From the NCBI RefSeq assembly GCF_047495875.1, contig NC_092462.1, positions 28,536,523-28,600,522 of the forward strand: a stretch of DNA of 64,000 bases, in the 5' to 3' direction. The notes under the pieces were generated by a model that was not told where the DNA came from, made no database searches, and saw only the letters and a list, made by a program, of their open reading frames with translations. This DNA comes from Pithys albifrons albifrons (taxonomy: Eukaryota > Chordata > Aves > Passeriformes > Thamnophilidae). Shown piece after piece: positions 1 to 12,739 of the stretch (position 1 is the stretch's first letter; each line of letters starts with the position of its first letter). The position numbers and the translations under genes were made by a program.

Positions 1-3000
1 AGAGCTAGGTGGTCTCCCCTGAGCACTTAGCCCTGTTGAACCTCAGATGCCAGTACGGATGAGATTTAAAAAAACAAAGTTCCTAGTTGACAAGTGGCTT
101 TTGTTGCAGTTTAAATCCCTGGTGTTCCTGCCAAACTTGTACAGAAGTTTCTGGTTGGTGCAGAATTCTTTTGGTTTTCAAGTAAATCATAACCAGCTAC
201 GTTCTGCTACAGCACTGCGATCATTCAGTGCTCTTGATATTTGGTATGTGATGGATTTCTCCTCCACATTTTCAGTGAAATTTTCAAGGTGTTTCCATGT
301 AGCTGAAGATGATGTTTCAGTGAAATAAAATAAAAGCACCTCCCATCCCTTCAGCAAAAAGTGGTCCATTAGTTTTTCATTTGCCAGGAGCATCAGTTTT
401 TAATATTTTTGCCTTCCCTATTTCTCCTGGGGATACCAGTCTGCATAGATCTATTATTAATTCCATAGCAACAAGCTCATTTTTTCAAAAACCTTTACAG
501 CGAGTAGTAAAAGTAGGTCTCCCCAGGAATTACTTAATATCCAAATTAAACTCAAGCATCCTATGCATAGGGCTGGGTGGTTGGTTTTGAGTTTCATTTT
601 GGTAGTGGTGGGTTTAAAGTGTCTTTGCTTCATCTGCACTCACTGCTTTTGTTATAAGGTAAGTGGTGTAGGGTTAAATGTACTTTTAAATGTTCCCAGC
701 ATTTAAAACTTGGGGAGTCTGGATGAGTATTAAAACAATTCCTGGAGGTGAGAGGGTGAAGAAAAAGTCTTCTGAAAAACGGCATACTATGCTATGAGTG
801 ATAGTATATTAAGTTATGTAAACATTGCAGAGAAAGGGAGCAAGAGGGGTTTTCCACTCCTGGAAAGTTCTGGGAGCTCTGTTTATCATGTTAATTCCTG
901 TCAGCTGTGCCCAAGGAGCACAGGTTAGCATTTTGCTAGCAATAGCCTTGCTGAAGGGCAGCAGTTTTCATCGTTCTTGAAGCCCTACCTTAATTCCAGT
1001 AAGTGTTTACCATTACTTGAAGCAGCAGAGACTGGCTCTACAGCTCAGCTGCCTGTGGCCTTTCCTGAGTGCTGGGTGAGTGCATGCCTTGTGTCCACAT
1101 TACTTGTGTCCTTGGGCTGTGCAAAATGGGAAGGGGAGGGCAGTGCTGTCTTCCAGAGAGCCCAAACCTGATGTGCCTTGAGCACTGTTCTGTTCTGGTC
1201 AGCAGCTGTGTAGACTGCTTTATGGGATCCCTTGAGCAGGACCTGGATCCGGGGTTTCTTTTTCCTTACCCTGAGTTGTTCAGACAGGGTCATGCTCTCC
1301 TTGCACTCGTGGCCAGACAAGCAGAATCAGGAATGGTTACTGCTTTTCTTCTTTGCAGCATTTATTCCAGAACAGTCTGTCACAGTTTCTTGTTAATTGG
1401 CTCAAACTAATGCATTGGACAGAAACCACAATAATCACATAGATCATGAGCTGTATTTTGATAGGAAGATTGTTAATACATCTTTTACCTGCCTTGACCA
1501 GGAAGAATTGGAACATTTGCCCTTCCTATGCCAATTAGACTCAGACATAACTTCACAGGAGGAGGGCAGTTCCAGTAAAATCTGCACAGTGACCCAGTAT
1601 TAGCTTTTTGGAAACAAGGAGCTTTGTCTGTTACATAGCTCTACTATTTGAAGTTTGCATGTGACTGGAAGGTCTGAAAAGGTAAAGGAGCTCTAAGAAG
1701 TGATAGGCAAGGTGCACAGTTCATAAGGGGCACAACAGAAGCTGAAGCTGAATTGTTCTTGCATGTTAGAGAAATAAAATCTTTCCATCTTGGAGGATAA
1801 AAAGGAAGCACTGGTATTAAAAATTAATCCAAGCCATCTGGCTTTCTCCACTGCACAGGAGCAGGAGGTAGGTTATCCAGAGGCCTGAACCAAGCCAAGG
1901 TGCTGGTGGTTAGGTTACACTGTAGCCCAGTTGCGGGCGTAGCACGTGCTGCAAGCCACAGTCACTGCCCGGCGATTACCAAACCAGTTCTGAGCTTGTA
2001 TGCTCATTTGTGCCCCAAGATGTGTTCAACACAAAGGCAAACGCTTGGACCCATGACTTGAAAGCAGCCACAGAAGCTTCACATTGTCGAGTGGTGGTAA
2101 AGAGATTATTAAAAGTCACATTTATTATACATCTTTGGCAGCTCAGTGTTTATTTTGCAATTTGAGTCCCTTATGTATTTTCAGCATCTTGAGTTAAACA
2201 GTTTCTCTCCTGCAGGAAGCCACTTGGTCACGCTGGTATGTGGTCTGCTGGTGCACAACTGTGACTGCTTTCTCATGGCATTCAGCTGTTACTAAAAAAC
2301 GATTTTCTTTTCTCTGTAGATAAGCAGATTTAACTTGTCTGTTAAGTATCAGGTGACTTTTAGTTTTTCTGTCTGTTTTGAACTTGGTATTATCCTTACA
2401 CCTGCTTAACTGAAAGAATATATATCAAACCAGTGACAAATGGTTTTCAGCCTAAGAAATTTAGACAAAAGTGGACAAGGTGCAGAACTCTCTCCTGGCT
2501 GCCTCTCTGTGCACTGGGGAAAGCTTTCCTGTGCCACAATATCCTTGCTTCGCTTCGGGTGCTGCCCTAGCCTGGTGAAGCTCTGCCGTGCACCAGTCCT
2601 GCTGCCATCATATTGCTTTCTACTGCTCTGAGATCCCAATCTGTACAAGAGGCAGAGAGAAGCCCATTTTCAGCTCAGGCTGGTTGTATTTAATCTTTTT
2701 TCTTTCCTTTTTTTTTTCTTTCCTCAAGAAGGAAGTAAATCTAACTAAACTGTCGTATTTGCAGAGGAGACTTCAGCCAGCCCTGAGAATCATGGGCTTG
2801 AAGTCCTATGCTTGATTGTTTTACGTTTATGGTATTAAAATCAGGCTTCTTTAGGTTACTCTGCTAAATGTTGCAGAAAAAAAAAGGACTGGAACCAGCA
2901 CTGAGCCAAGGAAACTCATGCAGGAGGTAGCCTGGTATTTACTGCCTAGGCTTTCCCTGCTGCTGGTTACATTTCTCCCTCACACTCACAGACACACAGG

Positions 3001-6000
3001 GTAGGAGGGATGTGAACACTTCTGAACTCAAAAAGTATTAGCATGATGGCTGTTGGACATTGATGTCTTTTCCCTTCTCTCCTTGAAGGGAAAGCAGGTA
3101 ATTTGACCAAAACAAGTCAGAAGACTGCACTTGGCTTTCAAGAGTAGTTTTTTTCAGATTTGTTGTGTAACTGACATCACCTTGCTCTGAATGAATGAGT
3201 GCTGTGTTGTTTCAGCATGGGGTTTCTTTGCACTTTTGTTGGTGGTTCAGCCTCCAAAGAAGTTTGTAAGCATGTCCCTGTACTCTTGGTTAGCACAGAA
3301 GCTGCTAAAATAAATGCAGGACACAAACCCCAGTCAAAATATACTGAAAATGTGTTTTGAAGAAGTTTTTTCTTAGGTTTGAGAGAGCTTGTTGCTCTTT
3401 CCCTTTTTCCTGTGTGCCATGGCTCCCGAGGGCCAAGCTTCTGCACAGGATTGAAGGTACATCCTTGGAGCTGACTGTAGGATTGTGCCTCTACTGAAGG
3501 CCAGCCAAGTAGCCCATTCCAAGGATGGTGGTGCCATCTGCCTTCCACCATCTCCAGGCCACTGTGACAGATGCTGTTTCCCAGCGAGCAAACCTTGCTG
3601 TGTCACGCTGGACTCCAAAAGGAGAAGGAGGAGGGAGGAAACCAAAGCCAAGCTTACAGAGCTGTTGGAGGTATGCACAGAGATTTATACTCAGCTGGAG
3701 AGGGCCAGCATCTGCTGGCACCTTGCATCCCTGCACTGCTCAGGAGGTACCTGCTCAATGCTGGTGTGCAGTTCTACTGGGGGCACTGTTTGATTTAGCT
3801 GGCTCTGGTTTGAGGGCTCTGCTCTGCCCAACAGATGTCTTGCTCTTGTCTGTTATCCAGTATTTCTGTGCTGAGCCTACTGCCCTCCACTGTCTTACCT
3901 TCTTAGAGGTTTATTGCTGTGATCCTGCATTGTGCTTTCTTTTGATTATGGTTTGTATTTTAATTAACTGAGAAGAGGTGTTGTCTTGTTTATATCCATG
4001 GAAACTGGAACCATGGGGTTTGAATTGCTAAATTTATACCTAGGCAGAACTGCTGTTGCAGTCACTGCCTGCTCCATGCAGGCATATGTTTTTATTTTGA
4101 GAGTCTGTGTTTATAAAAGATAGCAACTGAAATCTTTGTTTTAGAGTCTTTATAGCCAAACTGCTACAATCTGAGTGCTCCAAGCATTAACTTTCAGTGA
4201 GCACATAGAATGGTGCTGATCTGGCGCAAAAGTCAACAAACTTAGTGCCTCTGCAGGTAAAACTTTTATTTCTTTTATGGCAGACAATTAAGAGGGTTGC
4301 TTGAATAGCATCATATGTAGGAAAGAACTAATATGTAACTCAGTCTCTTTGAATAACAGCAAAACCATGGCTCTGTATGTAGCTGATGCAGAATAGTCTT
4401 CCTTTTTCATCGCATGCCTTACATTCCTTGATCAGGTATGTTGTTAAGCGCTACATGGGGAGTGGTATATTTCCTCTATACTCTGTAAATTAAGTTTTGT
4501 GATTGGAAGACATAGCTTCTGTTTTCCACTAGAGGCCAATGAAGCACAGGACAAGGCTGCTGCAAGGCTTTCAGCAGAAAGCCCCATCCTTTTTTCCCTT
4601 TCAGACCTGTTGCTGAATTGTTGTATTTCCATCTTGATGATTATATCTTCTTTTAGAAATGGTTATTCCTCTAATGAAGTGAAATTCAATTGCTGTCTTC
4701 TTTCCAGTGTTTTTTCCCCCAAAACCTTCAAAAAGTTAAAGAATTGTCCTCTTGATTTGCTGTTACATATTCCTTCCACGTTTTCAATTCCTAGCTGTTA
4801 ACTATGTAGCAACCTCCATGGAATAAAGGAACAACCAAAAGGCAATGGAAACAATGGGTAATATCAGTGCTTTGGACTTCTCAGAATTTAGGGAAATGAT
4901 ACATCTTTAGCTACTATGTTTTACTGGGGAGCTTCCTAAATTTTATGCTTACCAGTGACCAAGCCAGTGATATTCCATTCTAGCTGATGAATGGGGTCCT
5001 GTCCCCCACTCTGAGATTGTTCTGCCTGAGTACCTTTGTCTCCTGACTCCTCAGGTCATAACTCAGTCCTGGGTAATACCACTGCTCTATTATACAGCTA
5101 CTGGGAGGGCCAGACCAGCATAAGTCCTCAAGTATGAGAATGGTGGTGCCAGCTTTGTGTCACAGACAGGAGAAGCTATCTGGGACAATGTTTGTTGGCT
5201 TAGGAACTACCCCATGATTTCCCTTTCAAATCAGTGAAGAATAACACTGCCTCAAATATTGGTTAAATCCAGAAATGTTTACAGCAAGACAAAGGTGCTG
5301 CTTGGTGTATTTGCTTGGAAGCTTTGCTAGGATTCTGCTGCATGGCAGGGCTCTCATGTGAGTGGCATGTGTTAGGCTGCGCTGCTGGGCTTGGTTATAG
5401 CATTGTGCTTTGGCTGCTGCTCCTAAACCTGCAAGATTTCTCTGGGGTTTGTGGGAAACCTGACTTCAGAGAGAGTTGGGCTTCTCCTTTTGAAGGATAT
5501 GCTGCTATGTTAGGAAGCAAAACTAAGGCAGGATTGGAACTCAGAGGGTTGCCTGAGCCAGTTCTAATCACGTGGTGTCATGGCTTAAGGCAACCTTTTG
5601 AGCTGGGGCACACCCATGAGCCCGTGAAGATTTACTGGCGTCTGCAAGGCCCTGATCCACCCTGTAAGCCAGAAGGGCTCTGCTGCAGCACTTCTTTAGT
5701 TAGAGAGGTGAGGTCAAACCCAGGCATGTGCTGCATGAGACAGGCTGTAAACCTTGAGGGTGAGTGTCCCCTCACTGCCATCTTCAGTGGATTTACTAAT
5801 CTGGCAGGATGGGCTGCTTTGAAATTTATACTATAGGGTATGGTTCCTGGCTCTTCCAGAATAAATGGTGTTTCCAGTATTACACCATTTTCAAGGCAGG
5901 GGCCTCTGGAAACCGCCCCTGAGTTGCCAGTGGCTTCAGCAAGTATTGAACATCTTACTGTCCACTGAAGGAAGCTGATTTATTATTATTATTTACTCCT

Positions 6001-6474
6001 CATTAACACTGATGTAACACAGCAGGGAACCAAGAGCAGCAGCAGCTTCCTGGCTGTTAACTGATGCTGCTGATGGCCGTGTGTGTGCTGTGCTATGGTA
6101 TAATGTTCGTGCAGGACCTACAGTCAGGAAAAGGTAGCAGCTGGCAAAAATGGGGGAAAAAAGGAAGGAGAGGGAATCTAGCTTGGCTTTATTTATCACC
6201 TGGTGCGACCAGTGTCAGAAACACTCATACAGTATAAAACGCCAAATGAAAAATAAGTGGGAAGTGAGACTGATACATCAGCTTTCAGTCTAAAAAAGTT
6301 TACAGCTATTTTTGCAAAATGAACAGTTTTGTTTATTACTGGTCACACATGCTGTTTAATTTCTCTTGCTTTCCTACTGGGCATCTTTTCTTTCTGTCAT
6401 GTGTGGATATGAAATACAGTGTCAGTGAAAGTCATTGTTAATGTTAAATGCTCAGTACCTGTATTAGAACAAAA
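1..6474. other. Non-coding single-copy DNA, no gene recognised
   Basis: I see no exon, RNA gene or transposable element that I can name in this stretch. Several open frames occur near 3177-3971 and 5315-5836, but they overlap on both strands, lack domain motifs and look like chance frames in slightly more GC-rich DNA. A T-rich run lies at about 2695-2722. It could be intron or intergenic sequence. Ancient repeats too decayed to see by eye are possible. Confidence 0.6.
2695..2722. repeat. T-rich low-complexity run
   Basis: An almost uninterrupted run of T with a few C residues. It has no A-tailed retroposon next to it that I can recognise, so I treat it as simple low-complexity DNA. Confidence 0.8.
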
Positions 6475-6985
6475 TTATAGAATCATTAAGTTTGGAAAAG
6501 ACCTCTAAGTTCATCAGTGATCTTAGACCCAGCCAACAGTGCATCTGTCCAAGTCATGAGCAGCCAGGTTCTCCAGGAGAATGCTGTGGGAAATGGTGTC
6601 AAAGGCTTTACTGAAATGGTGTCAAAGTCTGAGTAGACAACATCCATAGCCTTTCCCTCATCCACTAAGCAGGTCATCTGGTCACAGAAGGAGATCTGAT
6701 TGGTTAAGCAGGAGCTGCCTTTCATAAACTCATACTGGCTGGGCCAGATCCCCTGGTTGTCCTGTATATGCTGTGTCGTGGCATTCAAGATGATCTCTAC
6801 AAACTCCCCTGGCACTGAGGTCAGGCTGACAGGTCTGTAGTTGCTAAAATCCTCCTTCTTGCCCTTTTCGTAGGTGGGCATCTCATTTGATAACCTCCAG
6901 TCAGTTGAGACCTCCCCAGTTAATCAGGATGGATGGTAAATGATGGAAGTGGATTGGTGAGCCAGTTTGTCTGTGTTCAGATGTA
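6475..6985 (-). mobile_element. CR1 LINE fragment with internal deletion (reverse transcriptase part joined to 3' tail)
   Basis: Read on the minus strand, the right part encodes the N-terminal portion of a CR1 reverse transcriptase: a KKED-NYRPVSLTSVPG stretch, then SCLTNQISFCDQMT and LVDEGKAMDVVYSDF, close to the usual avian CR1 protein. After the YSDF region the frame is broken and the RT continues in another frame. Near 6535 it is joined directly to a CR1-type 3' tail whose plus-strand reading starts with ATAGAATCATTAAG and continues through a segment like GGAAAAGACCTCTAA. The middle and C-terminal RT and most of the 3' UTR are absent, so about 2 kb of a full CR1 is missing internally. A 15-bp direct repeat (GAAATGGTGTCAAAG at 6590-6604 and 6613-6627) is a local duplication. 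The element is dead: it is 5' truncated, internally deleted and frameshifted. Recognition rests on known CR1 protein and tail motifs. The exact subfamily is unknown. Confidence 0.88.
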
Positions 6986-9900
6986 CCTGAAAGATTACGA
7001 TGTTAGGGTACAAGGTGCTGTGCAAACAAAAAGAGACAATCTCTAGTTTACAGTGTTTATGTTCTAACTGACAAGGGGAAAAAATATAAGTGTAATTTTT
7101 CTGGTGTTTCTATGCTCCTTGAAACAGTGAGACCAGGGCCTTTAGACACTCTTATAAATGAAGTTAATATTAATAATTCTTTATATTCTGAAGATTGGTG
7201 TTATAGGCTGACTCCCTTGCTGTAACTCAAGTAGAGTAAAATAGGTGTGTAGTCAGAAATGTGAGCCCCCGGTTCTTTGGTGAAGTTCCAAAACAAGAAC
7301 ATCTCTGCTGAAGTTTGCCACATCAGAAATGTTCAAATGAAAAACGGGGTTGGACTACTCTCCTAACTTAATTTCCAAAGTGCTATTTCCCTTGGCAAGT
7401 GGCAGTCCCTTTCTGCCCTGCTGTTTCATCCTCATGTAAAATGGTAATTGGGAAACTTACGCTTTAGCACTGGTGATGGAAGAGCCAGGTGCCACAAATC
7501 CAAGAAACTCTGAGCGGAGGCAATGACTGTTCACATCATCTGCATCTGCCCAAAAGAACAATATTTTTAATGCTTTTTAATATGCTAAATAAGAGGAATG
7601 TTCAACCCTTTTTTCTTGGGGCAAGTATTAATTCTAGAGGCTGATTATGTCCAGAGAATAAGTTCCTTCTCCTTATAGCATGGACTGAATTTAGGTGGAG
7701 CTGGCAGCCCTCTGGATATGCTCAGGTTATGGTACATGGAAGTGGCTGCTCTGTGTTGGGCCAAGGCAGATATGCTGGCACCAATCCTGAGCTCCCATTC
7801 AGCTGGAGCCAACAACTCTGTCAGGGCACATTTCAAGCTGCTATGATGGGGTAAAGTACTATTAGATCAGCACTGGTAGTATTTTATACTAATCCTTTTA
7901 TGCCATCCCCAATATTGCAAGTCAGCAAGATGCTTGCAAATGAGCAGGAATATTTGAGCTGGCTCTGTAATTTTCTTAACTGTTTATATTAATTTACATT
8001 TGGGTGTTTCTATAAGAAACTCTAGCAGAATTTAATAACACTAATATAAAAAAACCAATATTAGGTCTGCATATTTTGAACTGATTAGTAATTTTTCTCT
8101 TGATTAAATTATGCATTTTTAATGCAAGCCCTTCATTTGTCTGCAATAACAGGGCACTCTAACCCCCTGTGTAAAGTGAGCACAGTTCAGTGTCCCCTTT
8201 GCTCCTGCTGGTCCTGGATGCAAATTTCCTTGTTTCTCACTAGTTTGGGGTTTTTTTTATCCATCATAGTGCTTGCTATTGCTTGCCTAGAATAAAAGGT
8301 CATTGTGAATCCTGATTACTCTTTGAAGTTGCTCACACACTTATTTCCTAGACTTGATATGTTTCATCCTCCAGCACATCAGAAATAGATTTAATCAGAA
8401 ATGAGAGTTTGTCTGGGAGAAGCTGCTGGTGATTCTTTCTCTTTGTGGTTCCCCCGCCTCCTCTATATAAAGTAGTTTTGACAAATATACACAGAACCTC
8501 CTGAATATGAACTGTTTTTCTTTTTGGTTTGGAGGGCTGAAATGGAATAATCTTGTTTTTAAACTTCCAGTTTTTCTATTTTATTTTTTTTCAAGTGAGA
8601 TATAAAAGAATTCACTCTTCATCTAACTGTAATATTTCAGTGATTCTCCAAAGCCAGCCCCAGCAAAGTGTGGTTAAAATGATAACAAGAAAGCTTGTGA
8701 TCTCATCACATTCAATAGCAAAAAGAATGTTGAGTTCAATGACACTAGGATGTCATTCTGCTGGAGTTATTGAGTAAGTGCATCTCATTCCTGATGCCTC
8801 AAGGTTTATTTGGTGTATCTTTTTTCATGTGAGGTTGATTAGAAGTTTTGGTTTTGCCATGTAGAGAGACACAGTGGCACATTCACCCAGTTCACCTCTT
8901 TATGCTTTCTCATCAAAACAGTATATTAGTCTGGAGATCTGTGAAAAAGAGTCAGATCTCAGCTGGGATTTGGTCTCTGCCCTTGTATAGTGACTGACAG
9001 TGGTGTGGTACCAGCCCTGGCTCTGTTTGCAACAGGAGGATCACGTCTCCCTGCCATGTGCACACAGCTGTGCTTTACTTTAGTGTTCAGGGTTTGGTTG
9101 GGTCAGGTTTAATGGGACCCATCAGTGTTTCAGGGGAGGCTGGTGGAGGAGAGGCTGTGGAATCCAGCTCTTCCATATCACCCATCAGAAGACTGTTGTA
9201 GTTGCTGCAACTCAGATAGCTCCTGGGTTCTTTGTAAGAAGAAAATTAAAGTAGTTGAGTTTGTTAAACTGTAGTTTGGACAAATGTAGTCTGAACAGAT
9301 TCAGGAGAGGAAGAAAAAAGTTCAAAATGTTTTGAGGGGCAAAGGTCAAATATAAAGTATTCAAGCCCTGATTTTCTGTGGGTCAATATTGTGTGTGTCT
9401 GATTTCAGAGAATAAGATTATGTGACAAAGTTTATTTTCAACATTTTTCATGAAGAAATAAGTGGAAGATGCAAGAAATAATTTTTTGCCTTCATTCTGA
9501 GTACATGCAATTATTTCTACTGCTTTTTCTTTAAGCAGGACTGATTTTTCTGGTATACTTCGAGTAACCTCTCTACAGAGGAGTTACATCACTGATACTG
9601 TCCTAAGGCAGATTGAAATGGGGATGAAGGTGAACTGACTTTGTTGCCTTAGTGCCTCTCTCCTTTTGGAGAATCCATATTAGGCGTTGCTTTTCTGTGG
9701 ACTTTCCTTGCCTGGGATCTAGAAAATCCATACATGCAGGCTAGTGTACTAATGCTAATTACTTTCTGGTGAGAGCTGTAGTTCATCCCTAACTCAGAGT
9801 GATGTTTGCTTTTGTCCTGTGACAGAGCAGCTACCAGGATGGGAGGAGATGGGCTTTCTTTGCCCCTAAAATTAATTGGCTTTGCACAGGCCTGAATAGC

Positions 9901-10991
9901 TGCAGTGGACCCATGTGGTGGAGACTCAGATTGGCAAGGCCAGATCAACAAGAAGACAGCAACTTTTGTCAGATTCTGGCACTCAGGATGAGTGTCTCTA
10001 CACTGCCTGAAAGGCAGTGAGGATGACAATTACTTCTGAAGTCAGTTGCAAGGATGAGCACGGCTCCCCTTTCCAGTGCACCTGCTGTGGGTGCCATTTA
10101 CACAAGCCCCAAATCCACAGGAATGTCCACTAGAGCCAACACATTTTCATGTGCATCTTTATGCTCTTAGAGTCTGATTTCTACATATGTTGAAAGGAGA
10201 GTATCACTATGGTGATATGTGGTACAGCTCTACCCACTTTTCCTCTTCATAAACATTCTTTGGGGGACAGCAAAGATGACCAAAATTCATCCTTCTGAGC
10301 CAGGTGCACCTCATTTACTCTAAATGCGGCACTTTGGTTTTCCCTGGGGTCAGAGCAGGGTGAGCTCAGATCTGTTCATGTAACCTAATCATTTGTGATG
10401 ACATTCAGAAAGTCTGAAAGCTTATTGATTTGTTTGATAATCATATTGTACATCTTTAAGAACCAAACAAGTGCCCAGTTTAAATGAGTGACTTGAATTT
10501 CTTTTTTCCCTGTGCAGTACGGATGATAGCACTTACTTACTACCGTTAAGAGGCATGCAATTTGTATTTGGGCTTTCAGGTCTTCTACCCTGATAGAGGC
10601 AAATGTCAAAGCAAAATGCCTGAGAACTAACCTGACCTGCTAATTTCTTAATTTTTAAACCATTTAAAATGTTTTAATTTTTCTAACTGCTAAAAGGCAA
10701 CAGTCCTGTTTGCTGCTGCCCTCATCTATTTTGCACTACCCGTGCCTGCACAGTAATAAGCCATGATGATAAGCATCAGCAACCGTTTTTGTTTTAAAAA
10801 ATTTATACAATAAGATAATGTTATTCTCATAGCTTAGTCTAACTACTTATCATTTTCCATAAACTAGGCAAAGTGCTGAGCCATGAACTTACACTCAAAA
10901 TTGTTAGGTAGGAAAATATAATTAAAAAAAGCGCATGTGTCTCCTGCCACAAAATTGTCACCATAAAGCTCTAGGTAGAAACTTGTTTACT
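6986..10991. other. Non-coding DNA between two CR1 fragments
   Basis: No gene recognised. The only structure I can suggest is a possible ancient repeat at 7008-7080. T-rich stretches near 8580 and ordinary AT-rich sequence make up the rest. A 126-codon minus-strand open frame at 9649-10029 has no recognisable motif. Confidence 0.6.
7008..7080 (+). repeat. Possible ancient amniote interspersed repeat (L2/CR1-like 3' fragment)
   Basis: The motif ACAAGGTGCTGTGCAAAC, followed by an AGACAATCTCT-like segment and then a TCTAACTGACAAG-like segment, resembles the phrase (GTGCTGTACAAAC...GACAGTCCCTG...CTTACAATCTAA) found in old LINE-derived repeats of reptile, crocodile and turtle genomes. The match is partial and the copy is strongly decayed. 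The family name is uncertain and chance similarity cannot be excluded without a repeat-library search. Confidence 0.35.
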
Positions 10992-11240
10992 CATAGAATC
11001 ACAGAATGGTTTCAGTTGCAAGGGACCTTAAAGATCATCTAGTTCCAACTCCCCTGCCATGGGCGGGGTCACCTTCCACTGGACCACGTTTCTCAGAGCC
11101 CTATCTAGCCTGGTATGGAATACTTCTAGGGGTAGGGCATCCACAACTTTTCTAGAAAACCTTTTCCAATGTCTTACCACCCTCATAGTCAAGAATTCCT
11201 TCCTAATATCTAATGTAAACATACTGTCTTTGTTTTCCCC
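10992..11240 (-). mobile_element. CR1 LINE, 5'-truncated 3' end
   Basis: The plus strand begins TCATAGAATCACAGAATGG and continues with the reverse complement of the CR1 3' UTR (AGGGACCTTAAAGATCATCT, then a CCAACTCCC-like segment). On the minus strand the last codons of ORF2 read FTMRVVRHWKRF-like residues followed by LEVFHTRLDRAL, the usual C-terminal CR1 pattern of a head shared by many copies (RLFVVRHWNRLP...FKARLDGAL). Only about 250 bp remain, typical of heavy 5' truncation during CR1 insertion. No TSD is expected or visible, which agrees with CR1 behaviour. Confidence 0.9.
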
Positions 11241-12739
11241 ATTTAATTAATTAAAATTTTTAAAGTATACCCAGAAAGATACCCTATTACCACTTTATTA
11301 CAAACTTTTCTCTGTACTTCTCATACTCTGGCATTTCCTGAAAGTGAGAAGCAGCCAGTCTGGGAGCAGCAAGGGAAAAGGGGGCAGCCACAGCATCCTG
11401 ATGAGAGGACAGTGCAGTCCCTCAGTCCTGGAAGATCACTCATGATACAGGTGGATGCTCTGTCAAAAAGTTTGCCTTTTTTTTTTTTTTTCCAGAAAGA
11501 TGTCATTAAAAGCTTTGAGGATATTTGGTTTCAGTTGAGACAAATAAGCATTCTCCCATGGGGAAAAAAAAATGTTCCACTGGAAGATTCACAGCTGGCT
11601 TTAGTGTTATAATAATCCATACCTTTTTTACTGTGGATCCACAATTTGTTTGCATTTCCAAGCCTGACTATTTCCCCACCTCTTTTCCCTTATACTTTGT
11701 CACGTTCATGTTTATCAGTTACGCACAGAAATAAAACTGTTTTATGGTGAGTACCCTCATTAATGTGTTTTAAACCCTGTTGACTTTAAAATGATCCACT
11801 CCAAAGCTCCAAAGGCATTTTCGAGATTAAAAGTATCATTCCCTATTTAGCACAAACAATGTGAAGGCACCAGGTAGAAGGCAGAGATAGGGGAAAGCCA
11901 TTTCCAAAGCTGAAAGGGATTCAGGAGATTTAGCTATAGCCTATCTGGCTTAAAATAAAGTTACAGCCCTGTCCTTTCCTATGGCTTATGTCTCTGAGAG
12001 CAAACGCCATTAAAGACATACAGAAAGGCATCACAACTTGTTCTGAATCACTGAAACTTGACGACCAGGAAAATAACACAAACTAATGCATTCCTCCAGT
12101 TCTTTAGTGGATTTTTTTTTTGGCCTCCATTTGGGCAGCAAATACTGTGAAGGGGAAGCTGTGCAGGAGGAGATGTCTCTGGGCACTGGATACACATCTT
12201 GATGGTGTTGTCAAAATTTAAAGCTTGCCCTTTCTCTGAGGATTCAGGTATTTTTCTTAAGGCATTAAGTGCCATTTAAGCTTTTGGATGTTTTAAATCA
12301 ACTTTTCAACATGTACCAGAATGATTTACCTCATTCATGTCTGATGAACCTTAAACTTACTTCTGCACATTCACATACCCAAACTGCCTTTGCTTTCAAG
12401 TTGTTTCCCTTTTAGTAAGAAAAAAAAAAGGCAAATTATGAATTTTTATGTCAGACTGTAGTAGGTGACTTGCATACTTGGCCCAGCTTTGCTTCATAGA
12501 AGTCTCCCTTCTTTTTTTTTTTGTTTGTGGAATAAATTGCCTCATGGTCTTTTCTGCAAGCCAGAGTGCTCCAAGTTCCCAGAAACTCACCTCTATTTCT
12601 CTACAACTCGATGCCAGGTGCCCATCAAAACTGTTCCATCATACCCCTGTACAGCTGGACAGGGAAGAAGAAATATATTGAAAGCCTCATGAACTGAAAT
12701 AAAAACAGGAAGAGATGATTCAGGAATTGCCATCACAGG
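11241..12739. other. Non-coding DNA, no gene recognised
   Basis: Ordinary AT-rich sequence. A 15-17 nt poly-T tract followed by CCAGAAAG near 11478-11497 resembles a splice acceptor, but no open frame with coding character follows it. Poly-A and poly-T runs lie near 12112-12122, 12419-12429 and 12511-12522. Confidence 0.55.

Noticed and set aside
3177..3971. Cluster of overlapping open frames up to 148 codons on both strands
   Set aside because: They shadow one another in a GC-richer patch with few stop codons and none has a motif.
5315..5836. 173-codon plus-strand open frame
   Set aside because: It begins at TTG rather than ATG, the protein is Cys/Trp/Leu-rich without any domain, and nearby sequence shows no splice or promoter signals. 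Probably a chance frame.
9649..10029. 126-codon minus-strand open frame
   Set aside because: No domain and no repeat relation. Treated as chance.
11478..11497. Poly-pyrimidine tract plus CAG resembling a splice acceptor
   Set aside because: No coding-like exon follows. Poly-T tracts of this kind are common in the window.
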